64,000 nt of DNA from DATLGB01 sp964242305. Lineage in GTDB: Bacteria; Actinomycetota; Thermoleophilia; Solirubrobacterales; Solirubrobacteraceae. A program made the translations under genes and the position numbers. Below are positions 45,356 to 55,815 of the stretch, in pieces (positions within the stretch are counted from its first letter, which is position 1; the number at the start of each line of letters is the position of its first letter). Below the pieces are notes generated by a model. The model saw only the letters and a list, made by a program, of their open reading frames with translations, was not told the origin of the DNA and ran no database searches. The DNA is taken from assembly GCA_964242305.1 (NCBI GenBank), contig CAXTBB010000017.1:1-64000 (forward strand). The letters are read 5' to 3'.

Positions 45356-46423
45356 ATGACCTCGGGCACGGACCGGACGCCGCCCGAGGCGCGGTTGGAC
45401 GCCCGCGCCGTGCTTCGGGGCATCGCCCTGTTCGCGGTCATGCTCGCCCTCGTCATCCTCGCGGTCTCGGCACTGCCCGGGATCGGCGAGGTGCGCGATC
45501 GCTTCGCGCAGACCGACGGGCGCTGGCTCATCGTGGCCGGGGTCAGCTCGCTGGCGTCCATGCTCGGCTTCGTGGCCGCGCTGCGCGGCGCCTTCGACGG
45601 GATCCCGCCGCTGCGGGTCGCGATCCGCCTCGGCTTCGCCGAGCAGGGGACCAACGTGCTGCTGCCGGCCGGGGGTGCGGGCGGCCCGGCCTTCGGAACG
45701 GCGGTCATGCGCCGCGCGGGCGTGCCCCCGGAACTGGCTGCGCAGCGCCACGTCGTCCTGTTCCTGGTCACCAGCGGCGTCTCGTTCGGCGGCCTCGTCG
45801 TGGCCGGGACGCTGGCGGCGACCGGGATCCTGGCCGGGGACGTCGGACCGGTCGGCGCGCTGGTGCCGGCCGGCGCAGGGGCGGCCGTGCTCGCGACGGC
45901 GCTGCTCTTCGCCCGGCTGGGGGAGCCCGCCGCCGTCCCGCCCGCGTCGGGCATGCGGCGGCAGGTGTGGCGGCTGCGGCGCTTCCTGCACGCGGGCGTG
46001 CGCAACAGCCTGGTGCTGATCCGCCGCGGCCACCCGTCGCTGGTGTTCGGGGCGATCGGCTACTACACGTTCGACATCGCCGCGCTGGGTGCGGCGTTCC
46101 AGGCGTTCGGGGGCGGCGGACCGGCGCTGTGGACGTTCGTCCTCGCCTACACCATCGGGCACGCGGGCGCGCTCATCCCGACCCCCGGCGGCGTCGGCGG
46201 CACCGACGGCGGCCTGATCGGCATGTTCGTCGTCTACGGGACCTCGCTGCCGATCGCCACCGCGGCGGTCCTGGGCTACCGCGTCTTCCAGCTCGGCCTG
46301 CCCGTCGTGCTGGGGGGCTACAGCGTGCTGCGCCTTCGCTACACGCTGCGCCACGGGCCGAGCCCGGAGGAGGTCACCGCCCGCATCGAGGCGGCCCAGG
46401 CCGAGCGCGGCACCGAGCTGTGA
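45356..46423 (+). CDS. Flippase-like membrane protein (lysylphosphatidylglycerol synthase TM/UPF0104 family)
   Basis: A 355-residue protein with about eight membrane segments. 'EQGTNVLLPAGGAGGPAFGTAVMRRAGVPPELAAQR' and 'AYTIGHAGALIPTPGGVGGTDGGLIGMFVVYG' are the two glycine/proline-rich signatures of the LPG_synthase_TM (DUF2156-less) family, which includes lipid flippases. I use ATG 45356, which is preceded by a -10 box, rather than the in-frame ATG at 45329. Substrate unknown. Confidence 0.85.
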   Translation: MTSGTDRTPPEARLDARAVLRGIALFAVMLALVILAVSALPGIGEVRDRFAQTDGRWLIVAGVSSLASMLGFVAALRGAFDGIPPLRVAIRLGFAEQGTNVLLPAGGAGGPAFGTAVMRRAGVPPELAAQRHVVLFLVTSGVSFGGLVVAGTLAATGILAGDVGPVGALVPAGAGAAVLATALLFARLGEPAAVPPASGMRRQVWRLRRFLHAGVRNSLVLIRRGHPSLVFGAIGYYTFDIAALGAAFQAFGGGGPALWTFVLAYTIGHAGALIPTPGGVGGTDGGLIGMFVVYGTSLPIATAAVLGYRVFQLGLPVVLGGYSVLRLRYTLRHGPSPEEVTARIEAAQAERGTEL

Positions 46424-46424
46424 T

Positions 46425-46430
46425 TAGGCT
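46425..46430 (+). promoter_or_regulatory. -10 box of aconitase
   Basis: TAGGCT lies 6 nt before the aconitase ATG at 46437 and just after the stop of the preceding gene. It indicates an independent, leaderless transcript. Confidence 0.5.
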
Positions 46431-46436
46431 GCACGT

Positions 46437-49193
46437 ATGAGCGAGAACAGCTATGACGCGCGGGCTGAGCTCGACGTCGACGGGACGACCTACACCTACT
46501 ACGCGCTCGAGGCGCTGCAGTCCAAGTTCGACGTGGCTCGGCTGCCGTTCTCGCTGAAGGTCCTGCTCGAGAACGTCCTTCGCAACGAGGACGGCGACGC
46601 CGTCCACAAGGAGGACGTCGAGAAGATCGCGACGTGGGACCACCGCGCCGAGCCGAGCGAGGAGATCGCCTTCACGCCCGCGCGCGTCGTGCTGCAGGAC
46701 TTCACCGGCGTGCCGTGCGTCGTCGACCTCGGCGCCATGCGCGACGCCATCGCCGACATGGGCGGCGACCCCTCGGTGATCGAGCCGCAGGTTCCCGCCG
46801 AGCTGGTCATCGACCACTCCGTGCAGGTGGACTCGTTCGGCCACCGCGACTCCTTCGCCCGCAACGCCGAGCTCGAGTTCGAGCGCAACGAGGAGCGCTA
46901 CTCGCTGCTCAAGTGGGGCCAGCAGGCGTTCGAGAAGTTCAAGGTCGTCCCGCCCGACACCGGCATCGTGCACCAGGTCAACCTGGAGTACCTCGCGCGC
47001 GTCGTCTTCGACAACGACGGCGTGCTGTACCCGGACACGCTGGTGGGGACCGACTCCCACACGACGATGATCAACGGGCTCGGCGTCCTCGGCTGGGGCG
47101 TCGGCGGCATCGAGGCGGAGGCGGCCATGCTCGGCCAGCCGATGTCGATGCTGCTCCCGCAGGTGGTCGGCTTCAAGCTGAGCGGCGAGCTGCCGGAGGG
47201 ATCGACGGCGACCGACCTCGTGCTGACGGTGACGGAGATGCTGCGCGACTACGGCGTCGTCGGCAAGTTCGTCGAGTTCTTCGGGCCGGGCGTCGCGCAG
47301 CTGGCGCTGGCCGACCGCGCGACGCTGGGCAACATGTCGCCGGAGTTCGGCTCGACGTGCGCGATCTTCCCGATCGACGCGGAGACGATCCGCTACCTGA
47401 AGTTCTCCGGCCGCGGCGACGCGCACTGCGCCTACGTGGAGGCCTACGCGCGCGCCCAGGGGATGTGGCACGACGAGGACTCCGAGGAGCCGACCTTCTC
47501 CGACACGCTGTCGCTCGACCTTGGCGATGTCGTCCCCTCCCTGGCCGGGCCCAAGCGCCCGCAGGACCGCATCTCGCTGACCGACATCAAGGAGGGCCAC
47601 GCACGGGCGCTCACCGAGCTCGGCTACGACGACCACGACGAGGCCGAGAAGGAGTCCTTCCCCGCCTCCGACCCACCCACCAACGGCAACGGCGACCATG
47701 AGCCGTCGTCGAAGAGCGACCGGGACGGCGAGGCGGTGGCCCTCTCCGACGACAGCGACGCGTCGCTCTCGCACGGCGACGTCGTCATCGCCGCCATCAC
47801 CTCCTGCACCAACACGTCCAACCCGACGGTCATGGTGGCGGCCGGGCTGCTGGCCAAGAACGCCGTCGAGAAGGGGCTGACGTCGAAGCCGTGGGTGAAG
47901 ACCTCACTCGCCCCAGGCTCGAAGGTCGTCATGGACTACTACGGGGAGGCGGGCCTGGTCGAGCCGCTGGAGGCGCTCGGCTTCCACCTGGTCGGCTACG
48001 GCTGCACGACCTGCATCGGGAACTCCGGCCCGCTCCCGGAGGAGATCTCGGCCACCATCAGCGAGCACGACCTGGCCGTCGCCTCCGTGCTCTCGGGCAA
48101 CCGCAACTTCGAAGGGCGCATCAACCCCGACGTGAAGATGAACTTCCTCGCGTCGCCGCCGCTCGTCGTCGCCTACGCGCTGGCCGGGACGATGGACTGG
48201 GACCCGTACAACGAGCCGATCGGGGAGTCCTCGGACGGCGAGGAGGTCTACCTCAAGGACATCTGGCCGTCGGCGGAGGAGGTCGCCCGCGTGGTCGAGG
48301 AGAGCGTCCGCTCGGAGATGTTCACGTCCTCCTACGACGAGGTCTTCGACGGCGACGAGAACTGGCAGTCGCTCGACGTCCCCACCGGCGACCGCTTCGC
48401 CTGGGACGAGGACTCCACGTACGTGCAGCGCCCGAGCTTCCTCATCGACGTCCCTGAGGAGCCGACGGAACGGGAGGACATCGAGGGCGCGCGCGTGCTG
48501 GCCAAGCTCGGCGACTCGGTGACCACCGACCACATCTCCCCCGCCGGCGCGATCAAGAAGGACTCACCCGCCGGCGCCTACCTGCAGGAGAAGGGCATCG
48601 CGCCCAAGGACTTCAACTCCTACGGCTCGCGGCGCGGCAACCACGAGGTCATGGTCCGCGGCACGTTCGCCAACATCCGCCTGCGCAACGAGCTCGCGCC
48701 GGGGACCGAGGGCGGGGTGACGACCTATTTCCCACCCACCCACCCCGACGCCGCCGGCGAGGAGATGTCGATCTACGACGCCGCCATGGCCTACGCCGAG
48801 GAGGAGACGCCGCTCGTCGTCCTCGCGGGCAAGGAGTACGGGTCCGGCTCGTCGCGCGACTGGGCGGCGAAGGGCACGAACCTGCTCGGCGTGCGCGCCG
48901 TGATCGCGGTGAGCTTCGAGCGCATCCACCGCTCCAATCTGGTCGGCATGGGCGTGCTCCCGCTGCAGTTCTCCGAGGGGGACGACGCCGAGTCGCTGGG
49001 CCTCACCGGCGAGGAGGAGTTCTCCATCAGCGGCGTCGAGGGGGGCGAGGCGAAAGAAGTCACGGTGAAGGCCGGCGACACCGAGTTCACCTGCCGCGTG
49101 CGCATCGACACGCCCAAGGAGGTCGAGTACTACAAGCACGGCGGCATCCTGCCCTTCGTGCTCCGCCAGCTGCTCGCGAAGGGGCGCTCTTGA
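46437..49193 (+). CDS. acnA: Aconitate hydratase A
   Basis: A 918-residue aconitase of the AcnA/IRP type, interconverting citrate and isocitrate in the TCA cycle. The three [4Fe-4S] ligands are visible in TSCTNTSNP (Cys457) and YGCTTCIGNSG (Cys523, Cys526). The substrate-binding 'GTDSHTTMINGLGVLGWGVGGIEAEA' and the swivel domain 'LAGKEYGSGSSRDWAAKGTNLLGVRAVIA' are complete. A serine/aspartate-rich linker (about residues 410-445) is a common actinobacterial insertion. Its TGA overlaps the TTG start of the next gene. Confidence 0.97.
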   Translation: MSENSYDARAELDVDGTTYTYYALEALQSKFDVARLPFSLKVLLENVLRNEDGDAVHKEDVEKIATWDHRAEPSEEIAFTPARVVLQDFTGVPCVVDLGAMRDAIADMGGDPSVIEPQVPAELVIDHSVQVDSFGHRDSFARNAELEFERNEERYSLLKWGQQAFEKFKVVPPDTGIVHQVNLEYLARVVFDNDGVLYPDTLVGTDSHTTMINGLGVLGWGVGGIEAEAAMLGQPMSMLLPQVVGFKLSGELPEGSTATDLVLTVTEMLRDYGVVGKFVEFFGPGVAQLALADRATLGNMSPEFGSTCAIFPIDAETIRYLKFSGRGDAHCAYVEAYARAQGMWHDEDSEEPTFSDTLSLDLGDVVPSLAGPKRPQDRISLTDIKEGHARALTELGYDDHDEAEKESFPASDPPTNGNGDHEPSSKSDRDGEAVALSDDSDASLSHGDVVIAAITSCTNTSNPTVMVAAGLLAKNAVEKGLTSKPWVKTSLAPGSKVVMDYYGEAGLVEPLEALGFHLVGYGCTTCIGNSGPLPEEISATISEHDLAVASVLSGNRNFEGRINPDVKMNFLASPPLVVAYALAGTMDWDPYNEPIGESSDGEEVYLKDIWPSAEEVARVVEESVRSEMFTSSYDEVFDGDENWQSLDVPTGDRFAWDEDSTYVQRPSFLIDVPEEPTEREDIEGARVLAKLGDSVTTDHISPAGAIKKDSPAGAYLQEKGIAPKDFNSYGSRRGNHEVMVRGTFANIRLRNELAPGTEGGVTTYFPPTHPDAAGEEMSIYDAAMAYAEEETPLVVLAGKEYGSGSSRDWAAKGTNLLGVRAVIAVSFERIHRSNLVGMGVLPLQFSEGDDAESLGLTGEEEFSISGVEGGEAKEVTVKAGDTEFTCRVRIDTPKEVEYYKHGGILPFVLRQLLAKGRS

Positions 49194-50221
49194 TCCCCGA
49201 CGTCTTCCGGACGCTGCTGACGACCCCCGGCCCGTCCGGGTACGTCGACGAGGCGACGGCCGCGTTCGCCGCCGCCTGCGAGTCGATCGCGACGTCGGTG
49301 GCCACCGACGACTACGGCTCCACGGTCGCGCGCCTGGAGGGCGGCGACGGCCGCAGCGTGGCGGTGATGGGCCACATCGACGAGATCGGCCTGATCGTCA
49401 CCCACATCGACGACAAGGGCTTCCTGTGGTTCACGCAGGTCGGCGGCTGGGACCCGCAGATCCTGGTCGGCCAGCGCGTCGAGGTCCTCACCGCGGGCGG
49501 CCGCATCCCCGGCGTGGCCGGCCGCAAGCCGATCCACCTGCTCGGCGAGGAGGAGCGCAAGTCGGTCCCCAAGCTCAAGGACCTGCACATCGACATCGGC
49601 GCCAAGGACGGCGACGAGGCGCGCTCGCTGGCGCGGGTCGGCGACGTCGCGGTGATCGCCGCCGAGCCGGTCGAGCTGCCCAACGGACGCGTCGTCTCGC
49701 GCTCGCTGGACAACCGCGTCGGCTGCTTCGTCGCCTACGAGACGATGCGCCTGCTGGCCGAGGGCGACGCCCCTCCCGGTGACGTGTTCGCCGTGGCGGT
49801 CAACCACGAGGAGACGAACTTCGGCGGCGCGGTCCAGACCACCTACGCGCTCGAGCCCGACGTGGCACTGGTCATCGACGTCACCCACGAGACGGGCGCG
49901 CCCGGCGTCTCCGAGAACGAGAACGGGCGTCACCTCTACGGCAGCGGCCCGGCCATCGTGCGCGGCGCCACCCTGTCGCGCACGGTCTACGACGGGCTCA
50001 TCGCCGCCGCCGAGGCGGAGGAGATCCCGTACACGGTCGAGGCGACCGGGCGGGCGACCGGCACCGACGCCGACGCGGTGGTCAAGAGCCGCGCGGGCGT
50101 GGCCACGGCCTCCATCGGAGTGCCGTGCCGCTACATGCACTCCGCGGTCGAGATGGTCGCGATCGAGGACGTGCTGAACACCGCCCGGCTGTGCGCGGCG
50201 TACGTCCGCAGCCTTGCCTGA
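49190..50221 (+). CDS. M42-family glutamyl aminopeptidase/endoglucanase-like metallopeptidase
   Basis: A 343-residue tetrahedral aminopeptidase. Metal and catalytic residues appear in MGHIDEIG, SRSLDNRVG, NHEETNFGG, IDVTHETG and PCRYMHSAVEM. It trims short peptides in the cytoplasm. TTG at 49190 overlaps the aconitase stop (TTGA) and follows a GAAGGGG ribosome-binding stretch; no other start fits the family N-terminus (PDVFRTLLTTPGPSGYVDE). Confidence 0.9.
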   Translation: MIPDVFRTLLTTPGPSGYVDEATAAFAAACESIATSVATDDYGSTVARLEGGDGRSVAVMGHIDEIGLIVTHIDDKGFLWFTQVGGWDPQILVGQRVEVLTAGGRIPGVAGRKPIHLLGEEERKSVPKLKDLHIDIGAKDGDEARSLARVGDVAVIAAEPVELPNGRVVSRSLDNRVGCFVAYETMRLLAEGDAPPGDVFAVAVNHEETNFGGAVQTTYALEPDVALVIDVTHETGAPGVSENENGRHLYGSGPAIVRGATLSRTVYDGLIAAAEAEEIPYTVEATGRATGTDADAVVKSRAGVATASIGVPCRYMHSAVEMVAIEDVLNTARLCAAYVRSLA

Positions 50222-50957
50222 CCCCCTGCGAGGGGTGGCGAGGCCCATCGCCCGCACCGTCGCCGGCCGAGCCGGGCCCCCTCTTCTGCTTCTCTGGGAC
50301 ATCGACGGGACGCTGCTGCAGCGGGCGTCCGTCGAGCACGCGCGGGCGCTGCTGGGCGCGCTGGCCGAGGTCCACGGGGACGACCTCGGCATCGCGGACG
50401 TGCGCGGGATCGAGGCGGCCGGGCGCACGGACGGCGCCATCGCTCGCGACATCCTGCTCGCCTGCGGGGTGGAGGCGGAGGCGATCGACCGCGCGACCGC
50501 GGCCGTGGCCGAGCGCACCGCCGACGCCTACGCGTCGCTGTGCCCGGCCGACCTCTCCGACAAGGTCGCGCCCGGCATCCCGGAGCTGCTGAAGGCGCTC
50601 GACGGCGATCCCCGCTACCGCAACTCGCTGGTCACCGGCAACTTCCAGAAGGTCGCGCGGCTCAAGCTCGCCCGGGCCGGGATCGCCGCGCACTTCGAGG
50701 TCGGCCAGGGCGGCTTCGGCTCGGACGCCGAGGCGCGCGAGGAGCTGCCGCCGATCGCCCGCGCCCGCGCCGGCGACTGGCCGCGCGAGCGCACCGTCGT
50801 CATCGGCGACACCCCGCGCGACATCGCCTGCGCCCGCGCCGACGGCCTGCGCGTGGTCGCCGTCACCACCGGCCCGTTCACGGCCGACGCGCTCGCCGAG
50901 GCCGACTACGTCGCCAGCGGCGCCGACGAGCTGGCGCCGCTGCTCGCCGCCCTCTAA
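50214..50957 (+). CDS. HAD-superfamily phosphatase
   Basis: A 247-residue haloacid-dehalogenase hydrolase. Motif I is LLLLWDIDGTLL (nucleophile and acid/base Asp), motif II LVTGNF and motif IV VIGDTPRDIACARADG, with an alpha-helical cap between. It is probably a small-molecule phosphatase of the phosphoglycolate phosphatase type. The TTG at 50214 overlaps the M42 gene by 8 nt; a GTG at 50235 is an alternative. It ends 4 nt into the convergent gene. Confidence 0.88.
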   Translation: MPDPLRGVARPIARTVAGRAGPPLLLLWDIDGTLLQRASVEHARALLGALAEVHGDDLGIADVRGIEAAGRTDGAIARDILLACGVEAEAIDRATAAVAERTADAYASLCPADLSDKVAPGIPELLKALDGDPRYRNSLVTGNFQKVARLKLARAGIAAHFEVGQGGFGSDAEAREELPPIARARAGDWPRERTVVIGDTPRDIACARADGLRVVAVTTGPFTADALAEADYVASGADELAPLLAAL

Positions 50958-52363
50958 CGCGCGACCTGGAGGATGCGCGACTCCGTCCGCGATCCGTGGT
51001 GGCGCAGGCGGGTGACGTAGGCGGCGGTGCCGTCGAAGGCCGTGTCTGAGAGGGTGACGGTGAGGCCCGCGCGCGGGCGGGCGTAGGTCGGCGGGCGGAT
51101 GCCGTGCGGGTAGCCCTGGTGGTGCGGGTGGTGGCCGTCCTCGTAGCCGAGGTCGCGGCGCCCGGTCGGAGTGGTGGAGAAGACCTCGCGGCCGCCGAGG
51201 AAGACGCGCTGGCGGCGGTAGGTCGAGCGCACGTACATGAGCCGGCCACCGACGACGCTCGGGCCGAGCAGGAGCGCCCGGGTGGCGCGGCGCAGGGTGG
51301 TGCGCGCGCCCGTGTCGAGGTCGACCGCGATGATGCGGCTCTCCGAGCGGGTGGCGCGGTCGAAGATCACGCGGCGGCCGTCCAGGACGGGCCGGCCCAC
51401 CCCGCTGCCCGCGTACACGGGCACGGAGGCGCCGCCGGCCAGCGGTTGCGCCGCGATCGTGTTCCCGGCGCGCCAGGCGACGTCGGTACCGGACAGCGCC
51501 AGCGCGTCGGCGCCGGGAGCGGGGATCGTCGCGATCGGGACCAGCGTGGCGACGTCGGCGACGGTGATCGCGTCACCGGCGATCCAGGCGATCGTGATCC
51601 CCGAGAGGGCGGGGTGGGAGCCGGGCAGGGCGACGACGGCGCCGTCGGCCCGCCGCAGTTGTCCGGCGCCGCCGGGGACGTTCCAGGCGACGGCGCCCGC
51701 GCTTGCGCTCGGGTCGCTGGCGTTGTAGGCCAGCACCGCCGTCGCCGCGCGGGCGGCCGGCGGGGCGACGGCGAGGACCGCGGCGGCGGCGAACAGCGCG
51801 ACGGCGACCGCGCCCCGCAGGTCGCGCAGCACGTCGGGGCGCTCGGCGATCGCGGCGGCGCCGTCCGCCTGCGTGGCCAGGATCGCCACGGGCACGGCCC
51901 GCCCGGCGCCGAAGGCGAGCCCGACCGCCACGCCCGTCGCCGGCGTCCCCAGCGCCAGGCATGCGATCGCCAGCGCCCACGTCGCGAAGGTGAGCAGGAA
52001 GGTGGTGAAGCCGAGGCCGAGCAGGACGCCGTACAGCGCCGCGGCGGCCGGGACGGGCAGGATCCGCCGCCACGACTCCGGCACCTGGCGGCGCACCTGC
52101 GGGACGATCCGCCGGCCCGCCGCGTCCCCGAGCGCGCACAGAACCAGCGCCGCGACCGCCACCGCGACGACGGGCCCGAACAGCGTCGTCCCCAGCCAGG
52201 CGAGCCCGCCGAACGTGACCGCCCCGCCGGCCAGCGCGCCCGCGGCGAACGTCACGATCCCGCCCCGCGCACGCTCCAGGGTCTCCACCATCGACAGCCC
52301 GCACGGCGACCACGACCCGGCCAGCCCGGCCAGCAGCGCCACGACCACCAGCGCCTCCCGCAT
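50954..52363 (-). CDS. MauF/CcdA-like membrane protein fused to a propeller-like exported domain
   Basis: A 469-residue protein. Residues about 1-235 hold six to seven membrane segments and start with 'GLAGSWSPCGLSMVETLERARGG', the Cys-Gly motif of MauF and CcdA-type thiol-redox membrane proteins. Residues about 240-469 are hydrophilic with repeated short beta segments and Gly-Asp turns (LDGRRVIFDRATRSESRIIAVDLDTGARTTL), suggesting a beta-propeller like that of the methylamine dehydrogenase heavy chain. A histidine-rich loop (HHPHHQGYPHG) is near residue 415. The ATG overlaps the stop of the upstream gene (TGATG), so the two make one unit. The propeller assignment is inference. Confidence 0.7.
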   Translation of the reverse strand: MREALVVVALLAGLAGSWSPCGLSMVETLERARGGIVTFAAGALAGGAVTFGGLAWLGTTLFGPVVAVAVAALVLCALGDAAGRRIVPQVRRQVPESWRRILPVPAAAALYGVLLGLGFTTFLLTFATWALAIACLALGTPATGVAVGLAFGAGRAVPVAILATQADGAAAIAERPDVLRDLRGAVAVALFAAAAVLAVAPPAARAATAVLAYNASDPSASAGAVAWNVPGGAGQLRRADGAVVALPGSHPALSGITIAWIAGDAITVADVATLVPIATIPAPGADALALSGTDVAWRAGNTIAAQPLAGGASVPVYAGSGVGRPVLDGRRVIFDRATRSESRIIAVDLDTGARTTLRRATRALLLGPSVVGGRLMYVRSTYRRQRVFLGGREVFSTTPTGRRDLGYEDGHHPHHQGYPHGIRPPTYARPRAGLTVTLSDTAFDGTAAYVTRLRHHGSRTESRILQVAR

Positions 52364-53583
52364 CAGCACGGGACCTTGGTCTGGAAGAACATCACGCAGA
52401 AGACCTTGCGGCCCTTGTAGCAGTAGCCGGTCAGCGCCTTGTCGCCGTTGATGCGGTGATCGTGGTCGGCGCAGCAGTCGATGAGCTTGCGGACGTGGCC
52501 CTTGCAGCAGCGGTACCAGGCGCCGTCGATCTGGGTTGGGAAGCCGTAGGTCGTCCCGACGGCCTTGCAGACCTTGGTGCGGGTGGCGACGGCCAGCGGG
52601 CGGCCGTCGGCGTCGCGCAGCAGGTTGCCGCCCTCGGAGACCGGGCGGTCCTCGGCGTCGACCAGGCGGCCGAGGTCGTCGACGCGGTGCCCGTCGCGGG
52701 CGCGCAGCGGGTAGCCGGCGTGGTCGATGCGGGGCAGGCCGGTCGGATGCGGGCAGGAGTCGGTCGTGTAGATGTGGCCGCAGAAGTGGTAGGCCTCGGC
52801 GGCGCCGGGGCGGACGATGCCGCCGACCGTGGCGAGGGCGGCGGCGCGACCCACGAACGAGCGTCGGGAGAGGCCGGTGAGCGACCGCGCCTGCGCGGCC
52901 GTGTTGACCGTGCCCTTGGCGGTGACGACCCCGTCGGCGTCGACGTGCACGGCGTAGGGCGCGCCCGGGACGCGGGCGGCGAGCCAGGCGGCGGCGTCGC
53001 GCTCCTCGTCGAGCTCGGTGACGTCGCCCAGCCCGCGGCGCACCCGCGCGCACAGCCGGCAGTTCGCCGTCGTGAACAGGTTCAGGCCGGGCGCGAGCTC
53101 CGTGCGCGAGCCGATCGCCGGACCCTCGTCGGCGACGTCGAGCGCGCCGCGCGGCGAGCGGTGCAGCAGGGTCGCCGCGACGAGCGCGACCGCGGCACCG
53201 GCGATCGCCAGCAGCGGGTTCCCGGCGCCGGCGAAGAGGGCCAGGACGGCGAGCGCGGCGGTGCGTCCCGCCGCGCTCCACGACACGGTCCCGCGGGCGC
53301 CCAGGCAGCCGCACGGCGCCCCGCCGCCACCGCGCGCCAGCACGGCGGCCTGCGTCGCCGCGAAGACGGCGAACAGGCCGGCGGCGACCGGCCCCGCCCC
53401 CGGCGTCCCGGCCAGCACGCCGATGCCCACCACGGTCTCGGCGACCACCAGCGGCCACAGCGCCCACGGCGTCCCGTAGGTCCCCAGCGCGACCCGGGAC
53501 GCGGCCGGCTCGGCCGCCTTCAGCGCCGCCCCGACGAGCAGCACCATGCCGCAGATCAGGCTCGCGACGATCAAGGCGAGCAC
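52363..53583 (-). CDS. MauE-MauD-MauA-like fusion with internal Tat motif
   Basis: A 406-residue protein with four parts. Residues about 1-140 are a MauE/DoxX-like membrane domain with a CGC motif (91-93). Residues about 163-237 are a thioredoxin/MauD-like domain with CRLC (175-178) and the family ending 'PYAVHVDADGVVTAKGTVNT'. Residues 239-264 form a Tat-like signal (SRRSFVGRAA plus hydrophobic stretch). Residues 265-406 are a cysteine-rich domain (Cys 268, 277, 339, 359, 360, 370, 371, 388, 396, 406) resembling the methylamine dehydrogenase light chain. Only one tryptophan (Trp357) is in that domain; the second TTQ tryptophan position seems to be Phe395. GTG 53583 is 16 bp from the divergent GNAT start. 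Confidence 0.72.
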   Translation of the reverse strand: MLALIVASLICGMVLLVGAALKAAEPAASRVALGTYGTPWALWPLVVAETVVGIGVLAGTPGAGPVAAGLFAVFAATQAAVLARGGGGAPCGCLGARGTVSWSAAGRTAALAVLALFAGAGNPLLAIAGAAVALVAATLLHRSPRGALDVADEGPAIGSRTELAPGLNLFTTANCRLCARVRRGLGDVTELDEERDAAAWLAARVPGAPYAVHVDADGVVTAKGTVNTAAQARSLTGLSRRSFVGRAAALATVGGIVRPGAAEAYHFCGHIYTTDSCPHPTGLPRIDHAGYPLRARDGHRVDDLGRLVDAEDRPVSEGGNLLRDADGRPLAVATRTKVCKAVGTTYGFPTQIDGAWYRCCKGHVRKLIDCCADHDHRINGDKALTGYCYKGRKVFCVMFFQTKVPC

Positions 53584-53599
53584 CCTAGAACCTGAACCT

Positions 53600-54140
53600 G
53601 TGCTCGATGCGCCCCTCGGCGACACCGTCTCCCTACGGACCCTCACGGGCGCCGACGCGGAGCTGTTCGCGGCGCACGTCAAGGCGGAGTACGACCATCT
53701 CAGCCGGTTTCTCACGTGGCCCGACCGCACGGTCACGGCCGACGGCGCCCGCACCTGGCTGACCGCCTACGAGCATCGCTGGGACGGGCGCGTGCGGGCC
53801 GCCGGCGTGTGGCGGGACGGCCACCTGATCGGCGGCGTCACGCTCCTGCACCACGACCCGGTCATGGCGATCGCCGAACTCGGGGTCTGGGTCGTCGCCG
53901 GGGCGACCGGCAAAGGCATCGCGGCAGCGGCGTGCCGCGTGGCGATCGCCCACGCGCGCACGGAGCTCGGCGTCGAGCGACTCGTCTACCAGTGCGCCAC
54001 CGGCAACGTCGCCTCCCGTCGCCTGGCCGAACGGCTCGGCTTCCGCTTCGAGGGCACGCTGCGCTCGGACTACGTCATCCGCGGCGTCCGCCACGACACC
54101 GACGTGCTCTCGCTCGTCGGCACCGAACTGGACGTCTTCG

Positions 54141-54154
<14 letters not shown>
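53600..54154 (+). CDS. GNAT acetyltransferase (RimJ/RimL type)
   Basis: A 184-residue GNAT protein with 'VSLRTLTGADAELFAAHV', 'LGVWVVAGATGKGIAAAACRVAIAHA' (acetyl-CoA binding region, ending strand 4 and helix 3) and 'NVASRRLAERLGFRFEGTLRSDYVIRG'. The last segment is typical of ribosomal-protein and other N-terminal acetyltransferases. GTG 53600 follows TAGAAC by 8 nt; the frame is open to 53546 but that part is antisense to the Mau-like gene. It ends 14 nt inside the convergent EttA gene. Confidence 0.88.
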
Positions 54155-55796
<1,642 letters not shown>

Positions 55797-55815
55797 AGGA
55801 GCCCGGGACTGTAGG

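Noticed and set aside
52363..53583. Active TTQ-containing methylamine dehydrogenase
   Set aside because: Only one of the two tryptophans needed for TTQ is recognisable and no MauG-like gene is nearby, so I do not claim this activity.
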